Positions 41,859 through 49,977 of a stretch of 54,126 nt of DNA are shown here, piece after piece. The DNA is from Oscillospiraceae bacterium (GTDB lineage: Bacteria; Bacillota; Clostridia; Oscillospirales; Ruminococcaceae), in assembly GCA_017438745.1 (NCBI GenBank), contig JAFRUS010000063.1, positions 1 through 54,126 on the forward strand. Reading direction: 5' to 3'. Within the stretch, counting starts at the first letter, position 1. Each line of letters starts with the position of its first letter. Position numbers and translations under genes: made by a program. The notes beneath the pieces were generated by a model. That model was not told the DNA's origin and made no database searches. It saw only the letters and a list, made by a program, of their open reading frames with translations.

Positions 41859-41937
41859 AGCATTACCTCTTTGTTATGATATTTTAAGGGGGGCTCCGCC
41901 TCCGGATGCGGACCGGCAGATCTCGCTTAAAAAAAGT

Positions 41938-42006
41938 TAGTGTCCCTATAGCCTAAAATTCCTATAGAAACACTATGATTATATCATTTAAAGACAATGT
42001 TGTCAA
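41938..42006 (-). promoter_or_regulatory. Autoregulated promoter of LysR gene 2
   Basis: Minus strand TTGACA (42001-42006), 17-bp spacer, TATAAT (41978-41983). From 41975 to 41938 runs a dyad TAGTGT-N2-CTATAG-N10-CTATAG-N2-ACACTA, starting 3 nt after the -10, hence an operator over the start site. Confidence 0.82.
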
Positions 42007-42029
42007 TAGCTGTCGGATAAGCACCTGCT

Positions 42030-42440
42030 TTACTGCTCTATTACGAGTTCTTCCTTATAAGCCGTGTCCCCTTCTATGTGGAACGAATTAAGTACCGGTT
42101 CGTCATCCATGAGTGAGAGAATCAGATAACTTGCGCTGCTGTCAAAGGCAAGCCTCTTGTCCTCATCTGAAGGACGTGACGGAGATACCGGATGGGAATG
42201 CCAGTTTCCGAGAGGAATAAGTCCCTCTGCTCTCATGTCCTTTACAGCTGCAAGCTGTTCCTTCGGATCAAGAGTGAAGTGTTCCTCTGCATGATCGGTA
42301 TTGGTAAGAATGTAGACCTTCTTTATGATTCTGTCTTCGCCGGAGATCTCGCCTGCTATAAGGCCGCAGGCTTCGATCGGAGCTTCCTTTTTCGCATGTT
42401 CAACTATTATGTCGTAGTCACTCTTTTTAAGTTTTATCAT
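42030..42440 (-). CDS. JAMM/MPN+ metalloprotease (HcyD/Mec+-like)
   Basis: 136 residues. EACGLIAG near residue 21 gives the catalytic Glu and NWHSHPVSPSRPSDEDK near 80 the HxHx7Sx2D zinc motif. In CysO/Mec+ and HcyS/HcyD systems this enzyme cuts after the GG of a ubiquitin-like sulfur carrier, either to mature its C-terminus or to free the cysteine or homocysteine made on it. Last gene of the metY operon, overlapping the E1 gene by 4 nt. Both the GGGQ-ended carrier and the internal GG of the fusion protein at 48219-49676 are candidate substrates. Confidence 0.9.
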   Translation of the reverse strand: MIKLKKSDYDIIVEHAKKEAPIEACGLIAGEISGEDRIIKKVYILTNTDHAEEHFTLDPKEQLAAVKDMRAEGLIPLGNWHSHPVSPSRPSDEDKRLAFDSSASYLILSLMDDEPVLNSFHIEGDTAYKEELVIEQ

Positions 42441-43249
42441 AATCCTGTACCGTCACATTCTGCCTGTTCGTAGTCGATAAGTTCTGTAATTGTCGGATGG
42501 TCTCCGCAGACTGCACAGCTATGAGTGTCAGACGGCAGCTTTACCTTTCTGAACTGCATCTTAAGTGCATCGTAGGTAAGAAGATAACCTGTGAGCAGGT
42601 CGCCAACACCAAGAATGTACTTGATAGCTTCCATAGCCTGAAGACTTCCTATAACACCGCCCATTGCGCCGATAACACCGGCCTGCTTGCATGTAGGAAC
42701 GGCATCCTTCGGCGGTGGTTCCTTGAATACGCAGCGGTAGCACGGTCCCTCACCAGGAACATAGGTCATGAGCTGACCCTGGAAACGGATGATACCGGCA
42801 TGTGAGAACGGCTTCTTCGCCATTACGCACGCATCGTTAATAAGAAACTTTGCCGGGAAATTATCCGTTGCATCAATAACAAAATCGTAATCCTTTATAA
42901 TATCTAGAATATTTTCACTTGTAATGAATTCGTGATAAGTCACTACCTTAACATCAGGATTCATAGCTTCCATAGTCTCTCTTGCTGATTCGACTTTAGG
43001 AATGCCAACATCCTTTGTCTGATGAATGATCTGTCTCTGAAGGTTGGAAAGATCAACTTCATCAGCATCAGCAATGCCGATAGTACCAACACCTGCTGCC
43101 GCAAGATACATTGCCACCGGAGCACCAAGACCGCCGGCACCGATTATCATTACCTTTGCATTAAGAAGTTTCTTCTGTCCCTTTGCTCCGACTTCCTTAA
43201 GAATTATGTGTCTTGAATAACGTTCGATCTGTTCATTAGTAAAAGCCAT
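42437..43249 (-). CDS. ThiF/MoeB-family E1-like adenylyltransferase (HcyF-like)
   Basis: 270 residues. GAGGLGAPVAMYLAAAGVG near 37 binds ATP, DLSNLQRQIIH near 66 contains the catalytic arginine, and two zinc CxxC pairs are present (CYRC near 170, CAVC near 248). It adenylates the C-terminal glycine of the small carrier for sulfur transfer. Start codon shares one base with the carrier stop (TAATG). Confidence 0.93.
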   Translation of the reverse strand: MAFTNEQIERYSRHIILKEVGAKGQKKLLNAKVMIIGAGGLGAPVAMYLAAAGVGTIGIADADEVDLSNLQRQIIHQTKDVGIPKVESARETMEAMNPDVKVVTYHEFITSENILDIIKDYDFVIDATDNFPAKFLINDACVMAKKPFSHAGIIRFQGQLMTYVPGEGPCYRCVFKEPPPKDAVPTCKQAGVIGAMGGVIGSLQAMEAIKYILGVGDLLTGYLLTYDALKMQFRKVKLPSDTHSCAVCGDHPTITELIDYEQAECDGTGL

Positions 43250-43455
43250 TACTGACCTCCTCCCATGAAATAAAGGAATTCAACACTGTCACCGTCTTTG
43301 AGAACAGTTTCCTCAAACTGTCCGCTCTTAACGAAATCATCGTTTACTGTAACAGTAACATACTGCGGTGTTTCTACGTTTTCATCGATTATAAGCTGTG
43401 AAACTGTAAGTCCGTCGCTTACTTCCTTTTTAACTCCTGCAACAGTTATTATCAT
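43249..43455 (-). CDS. ThiS/MoaD-like sulfur carrier with GGGQ terminus (HcyS-like)
   Basis: 68 residues with the beta-grasp pattern of ThiS. It ends EFLYFMGGGQ, whereas a carrier ready for thiocarboxylation ends in GG. A residue after the glycine stretch implies proteolytic maturation, matching the JAMM protease two genes downstream. The same logic is known for HcyS-Ala/HcyD in Wolinella succinogenes, where the thiocarboxylate feeds homocysteine synthesis by a MetY-type enzyme. Confidence 0.88.
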   Translation of the reverse strand: MIITVAGVKKEVSDGLTVSQLIIDENVETPQYVTVTVNDDFVKSGQFEETVLKDGDSVEFLYFMGGGQ

Positions 43456-43489
43456 TTTTTCTGCTCCTCATTATTATCAATTTAGTAAG

Positions 43490-43522
43490 ATGGGTTTTCG
43501 GGACTTCGACCCGTAACCACGC
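43490..43522. repeat. Degenerate interspersed repeat fragment
   Basis: CGGGACTTCGACCCG and ACCACGCTGATATAT modules between the carrier and thioredoxin genes. Confidence 0.45.
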
Positions 43523-43533
43523 TGATATATTCT

Positions 43534-43851
43534 TTACTTTATGCTATCAACAAGAGATACTATCTCATCTTTGCTTACTGCACCCTTAAGGCGTGAAACC
43601 TCTGTTCCTTTGTTTAAGAGAACCAGTGTAGGTGTTGCCTCAACGCCGTATTTATCAACCAGTTCATCATCAAAGGCAGCGTTTACTTTTACTATTTTCA
43701 GTCTGTCTGCATATTCACTTTCAAGTTTGCTGAGCACCGGTGCGATCTTTTTGCACGGAATACAGCTGTCAGAGTAAAAGTCCACAAGTACAGGTATTTC
43801 CGATGAAATGACCTCTGTTTCAAAGTTTTCTCCGTTTACTCTTGCCGGCAT
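43534..43851 (-). CDS. Thioredoxin-like protein with CIPC active site
   Basis: 105-residue thioredoxin fold (VDFYSDSCIPCKKIAPVL near 25, VEATPTLVLL near 72 with the cis-Pro). The active site is CIPC in place of the usual CGPC, which should change its redox potential. Placement between tusA and the carrier gene suggests it reduces persulfide or delivers sulfide within this pathway. Confidence 0.92.
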   Translation of the reverse strand: MPARVNGENFETEVISSEIPVLVDFYSDSCIPCKKIAPVLSKLESEYADRLKIVKVNAAFDDELVDKYGVEATPTLVLLNKGTEVSRLKGAVSKDEIVSLVDSIK

Positions 43852-43853
43852 TA

Positions 43854-44099
43854 TCAGTCACCGACCTTCTGAACTATAAGTTCAAATGTACCGTCTCCGT
43901 TGTCGGAAAGACTAAGCACCTTGTGTCCTTCTTCCTTAATGCTCTTCGGAACGTTCTGAACCGGTTCCCCGTCATTAAGCTTTATTGAAAGGATGTCACC
44001 GTCATCAAGTTCTTCAAGAGCTATCTTTGCCTTTACAAAAGTGATCGGGCAGTTTACATCCGTAATGTCGATAGAATCTGTTATATTAAAATCAGCCAT
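43854..44099 (-). CDS. TusA/SirA-family sulfur carrier
   Basis: 81 residues. The family motif is CP-x-P-x3-K-type; here it reads NCPITFVKAK (Cys near 17) with Thr in place of the second Pro. The single cysteine carries persulfide sulfur from a desulfurase. Ends 3 nt before the thioredoxin gene; 16 bp after metY. A likely relay from the encapsulated cysteine desulfurase or from sulfide to the E1/carrier pair. Confidence 0.9.
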   Translation of the reverse strand: MADFNITDSIDITDVNCPITFVKAKIALEELDDGDILSIKLNDGEPVQNVPKSIKEEGHKVLSLSDNGDGTFELIVQKVGD

Positions 44100-44115
44100 G
44101 TTATTTCTTCCTTTC

Positions 44116-45342
44116 TTATATCAGAGCTATTGCCTGTCTGAAATCTTCGATAAGGTCATCGATATCTTCAATTCCCACGCTGATGCGGATAGTGTCGTCA
44201 TATACTCCTGCGCTTACGCACTGTTCCTCAGTATTATGAGTATAGATAGTGCTCGCCGGATGTATCACAAGTGTGCGTACATCTCCTATGTTGGTGGCAA
44301 TGGATGCAAATTTAATACTGTCCATCAGCTTAAAGGCCTTTTCCTTGCTTCCGGCTCTTATAGTCACTATAGCTCCGCCCTTACCGGAAAGCTCTTTCTG
44401 TACCAGATCATAGTAAGGAGATGAAGGAAGTCCGGGATAGTTCACTTCTATATTATACAGTGAATCGAAAAATTCGGCAAGCTTAAGTGCGTTTTCACAG
44501 CTGCGCTCCATTCTGAGTCCGAGTGTGTCGAGCCCGACAATATTCATAAATGCATTCATCGGAGCAAGGCAGCTTCCTGTATTACGCCATATTCCGTTTC
44601 TGAGTTTTGAAAGAAACGCAAAAGGTCCGAATTTAAGATATGACTCAAACCCCGGATATCTTTCCTTTGTCCATTTAAAGTTACCGCTGTCGACTATAAT
44701 GCCGCTTATGGCATTTCCGCCGCCGTTTATGTACTTGGAAGATGAGTGAACAACTATGTCTGCACCGTGTTTTATCGGATTTACAAGATAAGGTGTTGCT
44801 GTTGTACTGTCAACTATAAGGGGTATACCGTTTTCCCTGCAGGCTTCCGAAACACGGTCAAGATCGACGATATCCAGTTTCGGATTCCCAATGAGTTCTG
44901 TAAAAACCGCTCTGGTATTTTCCGTTACCGCTTCGCTCACTGTTTCATAAGTAATAGACTCAAGAAAGCGTGCTGTTATGCCGAATGCCTTCAGATCATC
45001 AAACAGATCGATCGTTCCTCCGAAAAGTCCCGTGCTTACTATGACTTCGTCTCCTGACTTCAGAATATTAAGAAGGACCGCTGTAATAGCTGCCATTCCC
45101 GATGAACACGCTACTGCACCAAGACCGCCTTCCAGTTTGGCTATTCTGTTTTCAAAAGCACTTACAGTCGGATTTCCCACTCTTGAATAGGAAAAACCTG
45201 CAGCCCTGTTATTGAACACCTTTTCAAGCTGCTCTGCTGAATCATATGCAAAGGCACTTACCTGATAAACCGGAGGGAGAGTTGAACCCTGATCGCTGCC
45301 GTTCTGTGACGTGCCATGAAGCAGAGATGTATTAAATTTCAT
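44116..45342 (-). CDS. metY: O-acetylhomoserine sulfhydrylase-type enzyme
   Basis: 408-residue PLP enzyme of the Cys/Met family. FSYSRVGNPTVSAFE near 49, SGMAAITAVL near 80 and VVHSSSKYINGGGNAISG near 195 (PLP lysine) fit MetY, whose extra length and GGGNA loop differ from the lyase at 14157-15317. Forms homocysteine from O-acetylhomoserine; in the HcyS pathway the sulfur donor is a carrier thiocarboxylate. First gene of the metY-tusA-trx-carrier-E1-JAMM operon. Confidence 0.93.
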   Translation of the reverse strand: MKFNTSLLHGTSQNGSDQGSTLPPVYQVSAFAYDSAEQLEKVFNNRAAGFSYSRVGNPTVSAFENRIAKLEGGLGAVACSSGMAAITAVLLNILKSGDEVIVSTGLFGGTIDLFDDLKAFGITARFLESITYETVSEAVTENTRAVFTELIGNPKLDIVDLDRVSEACRENGIPLIVDSTTATPYLVNPIKHGADIVVHSSSKYINGGGNAISGIIVDSGNFKWTKERYPGFESYLKFGPFAFLSKLRNGIWRNTGSCLAPMNAFMNIVGLDTLGLRMERSCENALKLAEFFDSLYNIEVNYPGLPSSPYYDLVQKELSGKGGAIVTIRAGSKEKAFKLMDSIKFASIATNIGDVRTLVIHPASTIYTHNTEEQCVSAGVYDDTIRISVGIEDIDDLIEDFRQAIALI

Positions 45343-45380
45343 TTTTCCACCACGCTTTTCTGAAAGAATATTTAAAACAA

Positions 45381-45415
45381 TGTACAGGACGGCATAGAAA
45401 AAACCGTCCTGTACA
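45381..45415 (-). terminator. Terminator of encapsulin-desulfurase operon
   Basis: 12-bp perfect stem (TGTACAGGACGG at 45381-45392, complement at 45404-45415) followed on the minus strand by TTGTTTTAAAT. No regulon-type promoter is seen between it and metY, so some readthrough may supply the metY operon. Confidence 0.85.
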
Positions 45416-45469
45416 GTACATGAAATTTACTGTGAAATGATTTCGGTGCGCTTTCACCTGAAATTCCAT

Positions 45470-47185
45470 TTACGCAAGGGTTCTTATACCCTGCACAAGT
45501 CTGTCAATGTCACCGAATGAATTGTAGAGAGCAAGTGTAGGACGAACTGTTCCTTCGAGTCCGAAGTGACGCAGGATAGGCTGTGCACAGTGATGACCTG
45601 TACGTACTGCTATTCCGAGTTCGTTAAGTCTCTGACCTACTGCTTCATTATCAACTCCGTCGAGTACAAATGAAAGTACACTTGCCTTGTTTGTGGCCGT
45701 ACCGATAAGGTGAAGACCGTTTATCTTCTGCATTTCCTTCATTGCGTAAACAAGAAGTTCGTGCTCGTGGCGTTTTACTTCCGCCATGCCTATTGAATTG
45801 AGATATTCAAGGGCGGCACCAAGACCTACAGCATCAGCTATGCTTCCTGTTCCTGCTTCAAACTTGTTCGGAGCCGGATTGTAGATCGTGCGTTCGAATG
45901 TTACGTCCTTTATCATGTTGCCGCCGCCGTGATACGGTCTTGCAGCTTCAAGAACGTCTGACTTTCCGTAAACCACACCGATACCTGTCGGTGCAAAAAT
46001 CTTGTGTCCCGAGAATACGAAGAAGTCTGTATCGAGTGCTGTAACGTTTACCGGAATGTGCGCCACGGACTGTGCACCGTCAATGAGTGTGCGTACTCCG
46101 TGTGCATGTGCGATCGCAACGATCTCCTCGATAGGTGTTACAGTACCGAGTGCGTTTGAAACGTGTGTTGCTGAAACGAATTTCGTTCTGTTTGTAAAGA
46201 GCTTTTCGTACTCGGAAATAATGAGCTGACCGGTCCTGTCAACAGGGACAACCTTTATAACAGCTCCTGTTTCCTCGCAGACAAGCTGCCACGGAACGAT
46301 GTTCGCATGATGCTCGAGCATTGTGAGAATGATCTCATCGCCCGGCTTGAGCAGAGGCTTTACATATGCGTTAGCCACAAGGTTTATCGCCTCGGTAGTG
46401 CCTCTTACAAAAACGATATTGTCCTTTGAAGGAGCACCGAGAAAATCTGCCGTTATCTGTCTTGCATTTTCGTATGCATCAGTTGAACGTGCAGCAAGCT
46501 CGTGGGCACCTCTGTGAACATTTGAGTTTTCGTGTTCATAGTAGTAAGTAAGTCTGTCGATGACCTGCTTCGGACGCTGTGTTGTTGCGCCGTTGTCAAG
46601 CCACACAAGATCATTGCCGTTTATTTTTTCACTTAGTATAGGGAAATCATTTCTTATCTGAGCGAGAGTCTTGGTTCCGACTATGATACTGCTGTTTTCC
46701 CTTGACTGCGGCACTTCCTTTGCCACCGCACCGGAAGCCTGCTTCGGAACGTAAGTATCTGCCTGACCCTGTGAAAGAACAACAGGAGCGTATCCGCCGG
46801 ATGCCGGCTGTTCTGAAGGAACAGTGTATGCGTCATATGAAGCTGCTTCAGCTGCTGCTCCGAAAAGTGATGATGAGCCGTATCCTTCGGCTGCTTTTTC
46901 ATATTCTGAAACATTACCGTAACCGCCGTTATACTCGTTTGCGATCTGTTCGAATTCTGAAATGCTTCCGTAACCGGAAAAAGCGTTTTCTGCAGATGAG
47001 GCGTAGTTTACACCGCCGCCGTATGAAGCCGCCTTTGATGCCGCATAGTTTAATATGGAAGTATCTCCTGCAGCGAGACCTTCAAGACCTGAAGCACAGA
47101 CTTCAGGCTCAAAGTCAGGGAAAAGGGAACCTGCGAGATTCTCAAGCTCAGTCTCGGAAGGGATCCCGTAATTAGTCGTAGTCAT
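45470..47185 (-). CDS. sufS: SufS-like cysteine desulfurase with N-terminal encapsulin-cargo extension
   Basis: 571 residues from the ATG at 47185 (GAGGTAGG 8 nt upstream in the shell gene). Residues 175-571 are a complete group II desulfurase: RGTTEAINLVAN, PLP lysine 395 (FSGHKIFAPTG) and catalytic Cys533 (RTGHHCAQPI). Residues 1-170 are a low-complexity Ala/Gly/Ser/Tyr-rich extension with short helical pieces (ELENLAGSLFPDF, SEFEQIANEY, SEYEKAAEGY). In family 2A encapsulin systems such an extension is the cargo-loading domain that packs the desulfurase inside the shell. It overlaps the shell gene by 14 nt. Confidence 0.93.
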   Translation of the reverse strand: MTTTNYGIPSETELENLAGSLFPDFEPEVCASGLEGLAAGDTSILNYAASKAASYGGGVNYASSAENAFSGYGSISEFEQIANEYNGGYGNVSEYEKAAEGYGSSSLFGAAAEAASYDAYTVPSEQPASGGYAPVVLSQGQADTYVPKQASGAVAKEVPQSRENSSIIVGTKTLAQIRNDFPILSEKINGNDLVWLDNGATTQRPKQVIDRLTYYYEHENSNVHRGAHELAARSTDAYENARQITADFLGAPSKDNIVFVRGTTEAINLVANAYVKPLLKPGDEIILTMLEHHANIVPWQLVCEETGAVIKVVPVDRTGQLIISEYEKLFTNRTKFVSATHVSNALGTVTPIEEIVAIAHAHGVRTLIDGAQSVAHIPVNVTALDTDFFVFSGHKIFAPTGIGVVYGKSDVLEAARPYHGGGNMIKDVTFERTIYNPAPNKFEAGTGSIADAVGLGAALEYLNSIGMAEVKRHEHELLVYAMKEMQKINGLHLIGTATNKASVLSFVLDGVDNEAVGQRLNELGIAVRTGHHCAQPILRHFGLEGTVRPTLALYNSFGDIDRLVQGIRTLA

Positions 47186-48125
47186 AGTATTCACCTACCT
47201 CGACATCTTCAAGAACAGCGATAGCGTCGTCTGCAAGAATAGCTGCCGAGCAGTAGAGTGAAAGCAGATAGGAAGCAACACCCTTATCATCTATGCCTCT
47301 GAAACGAACTGAAAGACCTCTTGACTGTTCGTTCTTAAGATTACGCTGGAAAAGACCGATAACGCCTCTCTTTGCTTCACCTGTACGAACGAGAAGAATG
47401 TTTGTCTTGCCGCTCTTGCTCTTTGGATTCTTAAGTCCGTCAACAAGAAGCTTGTCTGTAGGAATGATCGGAATACCGCGCCATGCAATGAATGTACCGC
47501 CTGCAATGTTTACAGTAACCGGAGGAACGCCTCTCTTTGTGCATTCTCTTTCAAAAGCTGCGATAGCTCTTGGGTGAGCAAGGAAGAATGAAGGATCCTT
47601 CCATACCTTTGTGATGAGTTCGTCGAGATCATCAGGTGTAGGTGCACCGTTTCTTGTCTGGATCCTCTGTGAATCAGCAACGTTCTTTAAAAGACCGTAG
47701 TCATCGTTGTTGATGAGCTGGCTTTCCTGACGCTCACGAAGGCTTTCGATGGCAAGGTCAAGCTGTTCCTTTACCTGATCATATGGTGAGCTGTAAACGT
47801 CAGCAATCGCTGTATTTACATTGATTATTGTTGAAATGGATGCGAGCTGATGCTCTCTCGGGTTTTCCTCATATTCGATATAACCCTGAGGAATGATGTC
47901 TGACTTCTTTTCAACGCTGCAGAGAACGTCAAGCGGAGTCTCGCCTTCCTTTACCCTGTTTATTCTGTAAATACCTGAATCAAGTCCTTTGAATTCGAGA
48001 ACTTTGGTAACCCACTTAGGAGTAAGGGCGCCGTACTGCGGTCTTGTCTTGTTTACGTCGGCAAGGTTATATGCTGCCTTTTTGCCGAGAGCAACTATTG
48101 AGTCATTTTTTACTTCTTTAGACAT
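47172..48125 (-). CDS. Family 2A encapsulin shell protein (SrpI-like)
   Basis: 317-residue HK97-fold capsid protein that self-assembles into a protein nanocompartment. Family-specific blocks: GIYRINRVKEGE near 52, YEENPREHQLASISTIINVNT near 84, YSSPYDQVKEQL near 111, NGAPTPDDLDELITKVWKDPSFFLAHP near 159, TKRGVPPVTVNIAGGTFIAWRGIPIIP near 192, and AVLEDVEVGEYYDYD at the C-terminus. Length and motifs match SrpI of Synechococcus. Cargo is the desulfurase encoded immediately downstream. The known system takes sulfur from cysteine and is linked to sulfur starvation. Confidence 0.96.
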   Translation of the reverse strand: MSKEVKNDSIVALGKKAAYNLADVNKTRPQYGALTPKWVTKVLEFKGLDSGIYRINRVKEGETPLDVLCSVEKKSDIIPQGYIEYEENPREHQLASISTIINVNTAIADVYSSPYDQVKEQLDLAIESLRERQESQLINNDDYGLLKNVADSQRIQTRNGAPTPDDLDELITKVWKDPSFFLAHPRAIAAFERECTKRGVPPVTVNIAGGTFIAWRGIPIIPTDKLLVDGLKNPKSKSGKTNILLVRTGEAKRGVIGLFQRNLKNEQSRGLSVRFRGIDDKGVASYLLSLYCSAAILADDAIAVLEDVEVGEYYDYD

Positions 48126-48218
48126 AACGTCTACCTCCTGATAAATAATAATTATTTATGGAAACACTGATCTGCGTTTCCTTATAATAAAGAGTTTTAC
48201 CCCGTTCTCTTTACCATA

Positions 48219-49676
48219 TCAGTATATCGGGAAGTCCTTATCAACTTCCCTTGCCCATGCATTGGTACCGCCTTTGAGATTATAAAGCGGACCTGTGTAG
48301 CCTGCTTCACGCAGAGTATTCACAGCAAGAATGCTGCGCTTTCCTTCCTTGCAGACAAAAACAGTATCGACAGAAGTGTCAAGTTCGTTCTGTCTTCTTT
48401 CAAGCTGACCGATAGGGATAACCTTTGCATCCGGGAATTTGGCGATTGCTCTTTCATGAGGTTCACGCACATCGATTATCGTGATCTTTTCCCCGTCATC
48501 GATACGGCGCTTCAGTTCCTTCGGTTCAATACCTTCAACTTCCGCTTCTTCCTCACGCTGTTTGGTGATACCGCAGAAGTCTTCGTAATCAAATTCCTCT
48601 ATTTCAGTAATGGTCTTCTTTTTGCCGCATATCGGACAGCTGTCATTTTTATGTATTTTCAGCTCGCGCCATTTAAGGTTCCAGGCATCGAAGCCTACCA
48701 CTCTGCCGATAAGGTTCTTTCCTCCGCCGACTATGAGCTTTATTACCTCGTTTGCCTGAAGGGTGCCTATAACACCCGGAAGCACTCCGACTACACCGCC
48801 CATTGCACATGAGGGAACAAGTCCAGCCGGAGGCGGTGCCGGATACATACATCTGAAGCAGGGACCCTCTTTTGCATAATAGACCGAGACCTGCCCTTCG
48901 AACTGATACATGGCACCGAACACATCCGGTTTTCCCAGAAGTGCGCAGGCATCGTTTACGAGATAGCGCGTGGGATAGTTGTCCGAGGCATCGGCCACAA
49001 CGTCATATTCTGAAATGATCTCCTCTGCATTTTCGGCAGTCAGACGCTTGTTGTAGATCTCGACCTTTACAAAGGGATTTATCTGCTTTATGCTGTCCTT
49101 TGCCGATGCCACCTTCGGTCTGCCTATGTCTCTTGTACCGTGGATGACCTGACGCTGAAGGTTTGATTCCTCGACCTCGTCATCATCAATTATTCCGATG
49201 GTACCGACACCGGCTGCCGCCAGATACTGTGCAAGCGGTGTACCGAGTCCTCCGGCTCCGACTATAAGTACCTTTGCAGCCTTGAGTCTTTTCTGGCCTT
49301 TTACGCCGATCTCCTGCAGAAGAAGATGACGGCTGTAACGGTTTATCTCGTCATTTGTCAGCTTTTCGCCCTTCCGGTCACCGAGAACACTTTCGTTTCC
49401 GGAACCGCCGGCGATCGCCGGAATGAGGATGATCTCGTCACGGTCTTTTACTTCTGTATCAAATCCGTCAAGATCTCTTATACTTTCATCATTCACAAAA
49501 ATATTGACAAATGAACGGAGTTTTCCTTCTTCATCGAAAAGCGCCTTTTTTGTATCCGGGTATTCTTCTGACAAAAGAGTAAGCACTTCGCCTACTGTTT
49601 TTCCTTCAAGTTCTATTTCAGACCTGTGCTCTGTAAAAAGCCTCAGGGTGGTCGGTATCACAACTGTTACTGCCAT
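48219..49676 (-). CDS. Sulfur carrier-E1-rhodanese fusion (MoaD/CysO-MoeB/MoeZ type)
   Basis: 485 residues from the ATG at 49676 (GGCAGGAG 7 nt upstream; an earlier in-frame start at 49736 lacks support). Residues 1-91 are a MoaD/CysO-like beta-grasp domain ending IPAIAGG (Gly90-Gly91), 105-350 an E1 domain (GAGGLGTPLAQY, ESNLQRQVIHG, zinc CFRC and CPIC), and 385-485 a rhodanese (IIDVREPHE, catalytic Cys in VFVCKEGKRS). Normally these are separate proteins of the CysO or MoeZ pathway. The internal GG must be released by proteolysis before it can carry sulfur, for which the JAMM protease is available. Confidence 0.92.
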   Translation of the reverse strand: MAVTVVIPTTLRLFTEHRSEIELEGKTVGEVLTLLSEEYPDTKKALFDEEGKLRSFVNIFVNDESIRDLDGFDTEVKDRDEIILIPAIAGGSGNESVLGDRKGEKLTNDEINRYSRHLLLQEIGVKGQKRLKAAKVLIVGAGGLGTPLAQYLAAAGVGTIGIIDDDEVEESNLQRQVIHGTRDIGRPKVASAKDSIKQINPFVKVEIYNKRLTAENAEEIISEYDVVADASDNYPTRYLVNDACALLGKPDVFGAMYQFEGQVSVYYAKEGPCFRCMYPAPPPAGLVPSCAMGGVVGVLPGVIGTLQANEVIKLIVGGGKNLIGRVVGFDAWNLKWRELKIHKNDSCPICGKKKTITEIEEFDYEDFCGITKQREEEAEVEGIEPKELKRRIDDGEKITIIDVREPHERAIAKFPDAKVIPIGQLERRQNELDTSVDTVFVCKEGKRSILAVNTLREAGYTGPLYNLKGGTNAWAREVDKDFPIY

Positions 49677-49726
49677 AAATAAACTCCTGCCTTTGTAATA
49701 CTCATGGAAACACTGATCAGTTCGGA

Positions 49727-49815
49727 AATCCAGCAAAGCTGGATTTCAAAAGGGGAATTTACGGGGCTTCGCCCCGTTCCCCACGTTGATTTACATACAA
49801 ATCAGCATTTCCTTA
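49727..49815. repeat. Interspersed hairpin repeat (near-complete copy)
   Basis: GGAAATCCAGC...GCTGGATTTC hairpin, CGGGGCTTCGCCCCG, CCCCACGTTGATTTA and AAATCAGCATTTCCTTA in plus orientation. It lies in the leader of the fusion gene, between promoter and start. Confidence 0.82.
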
Positions 49816-49865
49816 TTATTCACATCTTTTTAATATATATTATATGTAAAAAATGCGATGAATCA

Positions 49866-49894
49866 ATTATAACATACATCACAAATAGAATCAA
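49866..49894 (-). promoter_or_regulatory. Promoter of fusion-encapsulin-desulfurase operon
   Basis: Minus strand TTGATT (49889-49894), 17-bp spacer, TATAAT (49866-49871). It does not belong to the T(G/A)GACA class. Confidence 0.65.
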
Positions 49895-49927
49895 TATTTT
49901 TTCTATCTCAAATTATTATTACAGGAT

Positions 49928-49942
49928 ATAGGATTTTCCTAT
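49928..49942. promoter_or_regulatory. Dyad upstream of the encapsulin operon promoter
   Basis: ATAGGATTTTCCTAT is a perfect dyad with 6-bp arms, 33 bp upstream of the -35. The half-site ATAGG matches the operator element of other regulon promoters. Confidence 0.55.
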
Positions 49943-49977
49943 TACTATGTTAATTATTAGAACGCGCTATAGATTTT

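Noticed and set aside
46702..47175. A 157-codon plus-strand frame opposite the desulfurase extension
   Set aside because: It is the complement of the low-complexity cargo-loading region; Arg/Leu-rich composition is an artefact of codon bias.
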